Shown here: positions 1-8,800 of the stretch, in pieces
How positions within the stretch are numbered: position 1 is the first letter of the stretch
Layout of the letters: every line of letters starts with the position of its first letter
DNA from: Cochliopodium minus
Taxonomy: Eukaryota; Discosea; Himatismenida; Cochliopodiidae
NCBI GenBank assembly: GCA_024220525.1
Contig: JAMYWO010000305.1
Span: 11,505 to 21,504 of the forward strand
Length of the DNA: 10,000 bases
Direction of reading: 5' to 3'
Notes under the pieces: generated by a model
The model's database searches: none
What the model saw: only the letters and a program-made list of their open reading frames with translations
What the model was told of the DNA's origin: nothing
Position numbers and translations under genes: made by a program

Positions 1-60
1 AAGAGATTTGGGATTATATGGATCAATATGAGCTTTATAAATTAAGAAGGGTATCGAAAT
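1..60 (+). CDS. F-box-like protein, partial exon (3' part of an exon that begins before the window)
   Basis: Read in frame 3 (codons from base 3), this stretch gives EIWDYMDQYELYKLRRVSK, which resembles the second half of an F-box: an Glu-Ile-Trp start, a helix with Leu/Tyr, and the closing Arg-Val-Ser-Lys that usually precedes a Trp or Cys. F-box motifs bind SKP1 in cullin ubiquitin ligases. The exon appears to end at base 60 with a good donor, GTAAGC at 61-66, where composition drops to nearly pure A/T from about base 70. If the intron is not spliced, the frame stops at TAA 106-108. No convincing next exon is visible on this strand before the opposing RCC1-like gene. The opposite strand of 1-46 is also open, so the strand call is not certain. 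The target and the rest of the protein are outside the window. Confidence 0.5.
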
Positions 61-201
61 GTAAGCCATATAAATTAAAAAATAAAAAATTTAAAAAAAT
101 AACAAAATAAATTAAAAAATAAAAAATATAAAAAATAATGAGAATTTGAAAAATAAATAATAAAAAATTTTAAAAAATTTCAAAAATAATAAAAAAAAAA
201 G
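61..201. other. AT-only spacer or intron between convergent genes
   Basis: This stretch is almost entirely A and T, A-rich on the + strand, with no open frame of note. It holds the unspliced stop of the F-box-like frame (TAA 106-108) and lies just beyond the TAG (202-204) of the opposing RCC1-like gene. It could be an intron of the F-box gene, shared 3' flank, or an intron of the RCC1-like gene if a donor at 219 (minus strand, after the Leu-Leu codons) is used. No poly(A) signal can be singled out because AATAAA-like strings are everywhere. Confidence 0.5.
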
Positions 202-2323
202 CTAAAAATTTATTTTACTTAGTAGTATGAAGGAATGAAACGCTCCGCAATGAATACTTTGAATTTCGTTCTTAATTCCGTTCTCATTGCCACTTCCCCC
301 ACACTCCACTCTGAGAAAGTCACTCTCTTTAAGAATGACCTCGGGAGTGAAATAATTTACTTTTCTTATTTTCCCTAACTGTCCCCTTAATAGAAAAAAA
401 TTAATAAAAATTTAAAATAAGTAATAATTAAATAAAAAAATAAATAATAAAAAAATTTTATTAAAAAAAAATTTTTAAATAATTTTAAAAAAATAATTTA
501 AAACAAATAATCAAAAAATAAAAAAGTAAAAAAAAATCAAAAAATTTTGAGAAAAATCAAATAAAAAATTTAAATATATCATAAAAAAATTTTATATTAA
601 AACAAAAAAAATTTTTTTAAAAAAAATTACCATTCATTTTTTCCGAACCCCAGAAGTTCATTTTCTAATTAACAATAAAAAAATTATCAAATAAAAAAAA
701 ATTTTAATTTTTTTTTTTTTACTTGTGTAAATGAATGTGTGATATCTTCCGCATACTAAAGACTTAACGTTAGTATTGGTCATCAACAAGACAGGCTTGG
801 ATTGGTCTAACTTTTTTTTTTCGCCAAGTCCCAACTGGCCCGAATCTGCTCTTCCGCATACATAGACTTCTCCATTACCTTTTTTTGAAAAAAATTGGTT
901 TATAAAAAAAATTATAAAAAAAAATATTAAATTATTTTCAGACAAGCCTTCTAAAAAATAAAACGAAAAAAATGAATGATCATAAATTATGGAAATATTT
1001 AAAATTCAGAAATACATAAATAAAAAAATAACAAATGAAAAAAAAATAAAAATAAAAATAAAAAATATTTAAAAATAGATTAAAAGATAAATGAAAAATA
1101 TTTCATTGATAAATGTAATTATTTTCAACACTTTTCTCGTTGAAAATTTTTTATTCAACGAGAAATGTTAATGATTGAAAATAATTGATTTGAATATTCC
1201 CAATGTTTGACGCTATTATTTCCTATGAGAAAAGGACTAATAGTAACACGATCGGGTTAAATGAAGAAAAATATCAAAATAAAATTTATAATCATCGAAA
1301 AAAAAAATAATTAATTTAAAAATAAAATTAAAAATCAAAACAATTCAACAATGGTTTAATTTTATTTTTTATTTTTACCCCTTAAAAAGAGAACGTGTTC
1401 TTCTCCCGAAGAAAAAACAGCGATGTCGTTGTATTCTTTCCACAACTGAATTGGTATTATGACCGCAGAGCTCTTTGAACCAGATCCCAACTGTCCTCTG
1501 TTGTTTTGTCCCATACCAAATACAGTTCCATCTCCTTATAAAAAAAAAAAAAAAATTTTATATTTAAGAGATATGGATATATTAAATAATAAAACTTTTA
1601 TTTTAAAACGATATTTATTTATATTTTTTTTACTCTTTTGTATTATTGTGAAATATGAACCACATGATATTTTATCTACATTTTTCATCACTAATACGAA
1701 TTTATGTTGATCATCTTTATTTCCCAATCCCAATTGACCTTTATATTTTTGTGGGGAGAGGTATGATTAGGTATGAAATGCTTTTGATCTGTGCATTTTG
1801 AATTTATCTTACCATATTTGTTGAAACCACATCCATAGAGATCTCCATTATCTAAGGAATTAAATAATTTAAGATTTTATAAAACCATTATAAATCAATA
1901 TAAAAGTTATTTAAGGAAATATCAAATGATATTTAAAGTGTATTCTATTTTAATTTTTAAAATTACCTTCCAAATAAAAGGAATGATAAACCCCCAAACA
2001 TATCTGTATTATATTTTTTTTATTCTCAACTAATGTTTCTGTTTCAACAAATTCCTCGTTATGTCCCAATCCCAATTGACCTTCATGTTTGAATATTTTT
2101 TTATTTGATACATAAGGAAATATTTTTTTTTTTTTGAATAATTCTATTTACCATATTTATTGTATCCCATCACTTTCAAATCTCCATTTTCTTATTTGGG
2201 TTTTTCAAAATTTGTTTTTAAAATTTATTTTTAATTTATTTTGAAAAAGATCATTATACTATAATATATGAGACTATGTCTCGAGAAACATGAAGTAGAT
2301 ACGACCCTCATATCATTTTCCAT
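202..2323 (-). CDS. RCC1-repeat (beta-propeller) protein, nine exons
   Basis: The exons, in transcript order on the minus strand, are 2323-2260, 2190-2152, 2080-1967, 1851-1813, 1738-1634, 1534-1379, 878-723, 664-631 and 385-202 (TAG). All junctions are GT..AG and keep phase, giving 296 residues. Five RCC1 repeats are visible. Each has a Gly-(Asp/Glu/Thr)-Leu/Val start, a Gly-x-Gly/Asn core and Gly-Gln-Leu-Gly at about residues 35, 86, 134, 186 and 237, about 50 residues apart. Each is followed by a Cys-Gly-x-x-His-(Ser/Thr)-type strand. RCC1 folds are usually seven-bladed propellers that bind proteins such as Ran or act as scaffolds, so five repeats suggests that N-terminal exons are missing from this model or that the protein is short. 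The ATG at 2323 is the first plausible start but opens within a repeat (Cys-Phe-Ser-Arg-His-Ser), so the N-terminus is uncertain. The repeat family is clear; the exact role is not. The 500-base intron 1378-879 carries a copy of the dispersed element. Confidence 0.8.
1110..1262 (-). repeat. Dispersed intronic element, copy 1 (inside an RCC1-like intron)
   Basis: Read on the minus strand, this about 153-base unit matches the units at 8511-8664 and 9145-9295. The 70-base block at 1262-1193 is identical in all three copies. An imperfect hairpin (CCCGAT..ATTGGG ends, 1256-1199) is followed by a perfect 12-bp stem, TTTCTCGTTGAA with its complement, at 1133-1144 and 1154-1165, with a 9-base loop. 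The unit sits in the largest intron of the RCC1-like gene, in the same sense as the host transcript. After the shared ATTACATTTA end the sequence diverges from the other two copies. Confidence 0.9.
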
Positions 2324-2401
2324 TTGTATACAAAAACAATTTTTGATTTTTTTTTTTTTATATTAATTTTTTAAAGGTAACGGTTTTATTTTAAAAAAAA
2401 T

Positions 2402-2600
2402 TTATTTAGGACAATGATTCAATTCTCTTTTTAGAATTTTGAAATCATTATCATCATTCGATATTTTAATTGCAAAAACCAATTTAATACGCTTAAATAT
2501 TTTTTTTATACTTTCTCATAATCATTTTTATAAAGAAAACAATTAATGTTTTTGAATATACCCACGGATATCGATTAAATTGTCAAATTGATCTTTAATT
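2402..2600 (-). other. Coding-like islands upstream of the RCC1-like gene (possible missed exons or decayed gene)
   Basis: On the minus strand, 2600-2566 follows a possible acceptor (TTTAG at 2605-2601) and reads IKDQFDNLIDI before a GTGGGT donor. A second island, 2491-2402, reads RIKLVFAIKIS, then an acidic Asn/Asp stretch, then LKRELNHCPK and a TAA. A junction from 2566 to an acceptor near 2509 keeps one frame. The charged, mixed amino acids are unlike the Phe/Lys/Ile strings that translated introns give here. There is no Gly-Gln-Leu-Gly motif, the second island ends in a stop, and I could not join it in frame to the exon at 2323. It may be first exons of the RCC1-like gene, a small separate gene or a remnant. 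Confidence 0.3.
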
Positions 2601-2661
2601 CTAAATTATCTCTTTATTTTATAATATTTCAAAAATATTAAGAAATATATTTTATTTATTA

Positions 2662-2820
2662 ATGAAACAATCAAATTCCAAACACATGTATTCGAATTTC
2701 GTTGGTTTTTGTATTTATAAAGTTGTTGAAAAATATCCAAAAATTCAATCGATTCATTTCAATAATCTAATTCTTCAACAATCATGGTTTTTTTTGTTCA
2801 TTCATCTTTCCTCAAAATAG
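2662..2820 (+). CDS. Short ORF of 52 codons, unknown, possibly not a gene
   Basis: The frame opens at ATG 2662 and closes at TAG 2818-2820, 72 bases before the RRP5-like start codon. The product would be a small, mixed-composition peptide (MKQSNSKHMYSNFVGF at the start, an IYKVVEKYPKIQSIHFNN middle, a Phe-rich end). It resembles nothing I recognise. The minus strand over 2758-2606 is also open, so one of the two is a shadow. It could be an upstream ORF in the leader of the RRP5-like gene, part of an unrecognised exon, or chance. Confidence 0.2.
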   Translation: MKQSNSKHMYSNFVGFCIYKVVEKYPKIQSIHFNNLILQQSWFFLFIHLSSK

Positions 2821-2891
2821 GAAATTTTTTTTTATTTATTTCTCAAAAAATTAAATAAATCAAATAAAAAAAAATAAAGATCATTCAAAAT

Positions 2892-5800
2892 ATGGATTTC
2901 CCAAGAAGTGAATCAAAACCTTCAAAAGTAAATGAAGAGGAAAATGTAGAAATGGATGAGAAAGTATTCCAAAACAATGAGGACATGTTATTCAATCAAA
3001 TCGAAGAAAATGATATGGAAGACGAAAAAGATGAAAAATCATCACATTTGAAAAAGAAAGCACCATTTCAAACAATATTAGTGGATAAATCTATTGTAAG
3101 GATAATTAGATTTGAGGAAATAAATTAGAAAAATTTTTTTTATTTTTATTTTTTTCTTATTATTTTAGTTTAATGTTGGATCATATGTATTAGGAGTGAT
3201 AAGTAGAATAGAAGAATTGGGATTATTAGTAGAATTACCAAATGGGAATTTTGGAAGAGTATCTCCCGTTGAGATATCTGAGCCATTGACCGAATTATAC
3301 ACCAAAATATCAAATAATGAATTGCCAGAATCATCAATGCCATCATTGAACAAATTATTCAAATTAGGAGATTATGTAAGATGTATCATTTTAAGTGTAG
3401 AAAATAAGACAAAATTATCTCTCCGCCCAACATATTTGAATTCCCATTTAAACATAAAATCCATCAAAAAAGGATATGTATTGTTTGGATGTATAAAAAG
3501 TATAGAAGATCATGGATACAATCTTTCATTTGGAGAGGATCTCGATTTAGTGGGATTTCTTTCGAATCAAAACACTCCTCTCAAATTCGAAGTGGGACAA
3601 TTGATCTCTGTCACTGTATTGAAGATGAACAAAAAAAGTAATGTGGTGACAGTATCTTGTATTCCAAATGAATTAGATAATTACAAGGTAAAATAAAAAG
3701 ATGATTTTGATAAAAATTATCAAAAAGAAGGATTATATTCTTATATTTTCAATAATTCGATTATTCTTTTTAATATTAAAATATATCTGATTATTGATTT
3801 TCATAAATCATTTTTTTTTGCCTAACAGTTGAGCTCTAATCATGTCGACTCACTCAGTATGATTCTTCCTGGTGATAGAGTAGCATGTACAGTGGTGAAA
3901 GTAATCAAAAAAGGTCTTTATGTCAGCTTCTTGGGAGACATCAGTGGTACTGTTTCTATTGATCACTTGAACAAAGTGGTAAACCCAAAGAACATCAGTG
4001 AATTTTACGGAGAGGGGAAAAAGTTCCGAGGAAAAATTATATTTCTTGATCATGCAAGTAAGAAAATTGGAATTTCTTTCAATAAAGATATTGTAACTGG
4101 GAGAGTTTCTACTTTTGGTAATCTCATTTTTTATTTTTAAATCTCTTTTTTAATTCACTTCTTATTCATTAATTTTAATATAGCTGGTTTGAGTATTGGA
4201 GATACTATCGAACAATCAACTGTTATTACTGTGAGTAACAAGAATTTGTTGCTTTCTCACCCTGTTGCTATTGATGGAAGAAAGAACCCAAAGAACATGT
4301 TGATCATGGTTCCCAATTCAGAAATATCCGACAAAAAAAAGTATGGTAATGAACAATTGAGAAAGAAGTTTGAAACTGGAGATAAAATAAGAGTTAGAAT
4401 CAAACAATTTAGAATGTTTGGAGGATTCATTCTTGGATGCACCAGAAAATCTTTTTTTGCAAGAAAACACATTAACATCAAAAGTTTCATTCCTGGAGAA
4501 ATTATTCAAGTAAAAAATTATTTCTTTTTTTGATCCATTTAAAATTCATTTTGTTTTTTCATTAGGGAAAAGTGGAAGCTGTTCAACCATACATGAGAAT
4601 TTTGTTGGGAGATACATCTAAATTTTTTGGAATGTGCCTCAAGAATTACCTTTCTGATAGCAAAGCTTCCAAGACCAACACATGGATCGACAAAACCTTG
4701 AAAGTGAGAATCATTTCCAACATTAACGGAATCATCAATGTAACCATCAGGGAAAGTATTTTGAACGATAAGCTTCCTATCATTTGCTCTGTTGAAAGTA
4801 TCAAAGTAGGAATGGTAACATTGGGAATCATCACTAAAATAACCGAAACTGGTTGCTATGTCTCTTTCTACCAAGGTTTCTACGGGTTTGTTCCTACAAA
4901 GTACTTGAATGAAGATCTTGTTAACCCTAGTTCTTTTTATGTCGGACAAGCCAAGAGAACATACATCATTGCAAGCAATTTGGAAGAAGGGAGTGAAATT
5001 CCAAGGTTGTTGTGCAGCTTCATTGACTTGAGCAAATCTGGTATCCTTTCTTATAAACCCGGACAAATCGTAGAAGCAACTTTGAAAGAGCTCACCTCCA
5101 AGAAAACAATCATTGCAAATGTGGGGAGTGTTCTTGCAAAGATCGATAAGTACCAAATCTCCGATTTTGAAGTGGACAACAAAGTGATTGAAGAGTTTGT
5201 GAAGAAGAACCCCAAAGTACAAGCTGTTGTCTTGAACAATTCAAAAGACAGAGACTATCTTTTGATTTCTCTCAAAAATTCACTTGTGGAAGCTTCCAAG
5301 AGAGGACAATTACCAATCAATAAAGATCTCGAGCTTGGAAAAGTTGTTGTTGGTTCCATCAACGCTGTAGATGACAAATTCGTCTTTCTCGAGTTCACTG
5401 ACGACATTAGTGGTCGTCTTCACAGAAGACAAATGTTCCAATTCGAAAACCCTTCCGATTCTTTGCAATCCCAATTTTTCGTAGGAGCTCCTGTCATGGG
5501 TTTAGTTGAATCCAAAAACAACAAAGGATACTCTCTTTCCATTGAACCCAACAAATTGTATTCTGCAACCAATTTTCATGACCACACCTTTCTCATCAAC
5601 TCTTATTTCAATGAAACTGGTTTGTTCTACTCCAAGAGATTTGAATTACTCAAAGGTCTTTCTGTAGGAGATATAATTGATGCTAAAGTTGTCAGTGTTT
5701 CAGAGACAGAAACTATCCTTTCTTACTCCAAAGTGGACTCTTTCAAATTTGTTCTTTTAAACGATCTCACAAAAGACAAAAAAGAACTTTCTCCTAACAA

Positions 5801-8800
5801 AATAGTACAAGTGAGAGTGATTGACATTGACATCAAGAATTCTTCAGTGGAAGTTTCCAACCTTGGTTATGTGATGAAGAAAAACAAGTCTGTTCCTAAT
5901 CTCCAATCTTTCATCTCCAAATTCAAAAAAGTCAACTTGAGAGTTCTCTTGATCAAAACAGAATACACTGTTGTCTTTCACAAGAAATGTGGAGTCGTAG
6001 GATTTTGCCCATCTAAACAATTGAACCACCTTTCTAATGGAGAATCTCCTGCTTTCCAAAACTTTCAAAAATTACAAGCTTTTTACGAGAAAGTAGCTGA
6101 AGAAGGAACTTTGAAAAGAGTTTTGTTTTCTCCATTCTTTGAAGCAACAGAAATCAACGAATCTGTAATTGACCCAAGCGAATGCAAGATTGGAGACGTA
6201 GTTTCTGGTGAAATCACAAAGATCAATGACTTTCATTTATCCGTCAAGATTAGACTCAGCGGGAAGAGATTTGTGAGAGGTTACATCGCATTGAACGAAG
6301 TAGTTGACGAAGTAAAAGGGAAAACACAAAACTTGGCAGAAACGTTCAAAGTTGGACAAGTCCTCCCTAAAATCAAAGTAATCAACGCAAGTTACCAAGT
6401 ACAAGAAGAAAACAAAGCGAACAGATTGTGCTACTTTCTTTCCATCAGACCTTCCAGGATCGTTTTGGATGCACCTGAAATTGGAGAACCTATCGTCGAT
6501 GTGGAAGGCTTGAAGGTAGGTCAAAAGTTGGTTGGGTTTGTAAGAAAAGTTGACGGGGACGTGTCTGTGGGTATTGGAAAGAACATCATCGGAAACATCC
6601 CTCACAGTGTTTTTGCTTTGGACAATGAAGTAAACAAAAACTTGTCCAAACATTACTTTCCTGGTGTCATTCTCAACGTCATTGTAGAAAAAACAGGAAA
6701 ATATCCTGTTTTGATCCCTTATGCATACAAGGATCTCATCCAAAAAAAGCCTAAAGTAGGAGACGTCGTGACTGGTACTGTCACCGAAGTTTTGCAAAAC
6801 GAACTCAAGGTCATTGTCAAAGTTGATAATTTCGCTGCTTCCATCCATTTCACCGAGATGTACGATGATTTCACTGATTGCCAATACAAAGCTGGTGATG
6901 AAGTAAAAGCTATCGTTTTATACTCTGGAGAAACCCTTTTGTTGTCCACAAGACCTTCAAGAATGGATAAATCTATTGTTGCTGTAAATAATTTTTTTCA
7001 ATCAATTTATTTTCTTTAAAAAATTTAAAACAAATTTCTTTTTTTATTTTTATTTGTTTTTTTTTTCCATTCTTACAAATTTTTTTTTCTTTTAAATAGA
7101 AATATCCTCCTGTTGAAGCAATGAGCCCAGCTAAAGCAAGAGATCATTTGTCTGCAGGACAAACGTTGCAGGGATACATCAAAGCTTTCTACAAAATGAA
7201 CGGAAACGTCAAAGTAGCAGTGAATGGTGCTTTGTTCGGATTTTTCATCGACAGCGGCAACAAAAGAGAGTTTTACAAAACAGGAAAGGCTATCTTGGTC
7301 AAAGTGAAGAAAATAAACGAATCACAACTCGTTCTCGAAAAAATAGAAATCATCAATTATGTTGACAATATCCCCTCTCCAAACAAAACCAAAAGAAACA
7401 GCACCAACGAAAACAACAACAATAATAATACCATTGAAAATAACAACGTAAAAAAAGTTCCGATCAGCGAATCTAATGTCATCCTTCAAACAGGCGAAGA
7501 AATCGACGTTGAAGTGTTGCTTGTACAGAAGTTCGGATTGATCTTGAGGCTCAAAGACGATCCCAGAATTGCGGGAGTTTGTTACGCCAACAACATCGAA
7601 GGAAACGTCGGGACGGAATTCCACAAAAATTACAAGGCGGGAGATTCTTTGAAAGTAAAGATCTTCTACGTCAACTACGAACAAAACCAGCTCAAGTTTT
7701 CCATCGGAGATGTCTCTGCAAACAAAACAGTACAAAAGAAAGAGTTTTTCAACTGGGAGGATGTTCAAGTGGACCACAAATACAAAGCTCTCGTTGAAAA
7801 AATAATTCCCGACATGGGCCTCGTTTTGAAACTCAAGAAAAACTTCTACGTCACTGGTTTGTGCCACTTCAATGAGATCGTCGATGATTCCAACATCAAA
7901 AACGCCAAATCCATGCTCAACAACTTCCAGATCGGGGACTACGTCAAAGTCTACGTCTTGTCTGTCGATCCTGAAAAGAAGAAGATGAAGTTGTCCATCA
8001 AGCCTTCTTATTTCACCAAAGACGATGAAGAGCCATACGAATCTGAAGAAATGAATGGTAATTTTTTATTTTCAAAAATTAAAATAATATTTTTATCATT
8101 TTTTTTATTTTATTTTTATCTTTTTATTTTTAAATTTTATTATTTTCATTATTTTATCATTTTTTTTTATTTTTATCATTTTATTTATTTTATTTTTTAT
8201 TTTTATCATTTTTTATCATTTATTTTTAAAAAGATGAAGACACAAAGAAGAAAAGAAAATTTGAAGAAAAAGCAGAACAAAAGCAAATAAAATCAGAGGA
8301 GAGTAAACGTGCTAAAATCGTAGTTCCTCAACCGAAAGTAGAAGAAATGGAATCTGAAGATTACAGCGACAGTGAAGATGAAGACGAAAGCAAACCAACT
8401 GGTAAACTAACCTTTTTTTTTTATTTATTTTTTGATTTATTTTATTTTTACTTTATTTTATTTTTTATTTTTATTTTTATTCTTATTTTTTTGATTTTTT
8501 TTTTTGATTCATTTAACCCGATCGTGTTACTATTAGTCCTTTTCTCATAGGAAATAATAGCGTCAAACATTGGGAATATTAAAATCATTTATTTTCAATC
8601 ATTAAAAATTTCACATTGAATAAAAAATTTTCAACGAGAAAAATATTGGAAATAATTACATTTATTATTTTTTAATTAATTATTTTATCAAATATTTTTA
8701 TTTTTATTTTTTAAATATTTTTGTTTTCTTTTTTTTTATTATCTATTATTATCAAATATTTTTTATTTTTATTTTTAAAGATATTTCTGTTGTACCTTCT

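Larger units (their letters stand above)
2324..2891. promoter_or_regulatory. Divergent spacer between the RCC1-like and RRP5-like genes
   Basis: The two modelled start codons lie head to head about 570 bases apart, so promoters for both genes should fall here. The stretch is AT-rich. The A-rich 40 bases just before the RRP5-like ATG look like a short leader. No TATA box or other factor site can be singled out against this composition. The interior (2400-2790) is less AT-extreme than the introns and contains several coding-like islands, listed separately, so part of it may be unrecognised exon sequence. Confidence 0.5.

Noticed and set aside
1459-1710. Plus-strand frame of 83 codons
   Set aside because: It overlaps two exons and an intron of the minus-strand RCC1-like gene, which carries the Gly-Gln-Leu-Gly repeats; the second half is translated intron.
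2606-2785. In-frame TGA in a minus-strand reading that might suggest a reassigned stop codon
   Set aside because: About 2100 codons of the two clear genes use TGG for Trp with no internal TGA, so reassignment is unsupported; the region is more likely non-coding or decayed.
4539-5222. Open frame of 227 codons on the minus strand
   Set aside because: It lies opposite the long S1-repeat exon. Its Cys/Phe-rich sequence matches no family I know, and the + strand reading has clear domain structure, so this is a shadow.
6237-6884. Open frame of 215 codons on the minus strand
   Set aside because: Shadow of S1 repeats on the + strand, with no recognisable motif of its own.
7322-7867. Open frame of 181 codons on the minus strand
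   Set aside because: It is opposite well-defined S1 repeats and its Val/Phe-rich composition is the complement of Lys/Asn/Glu codons.
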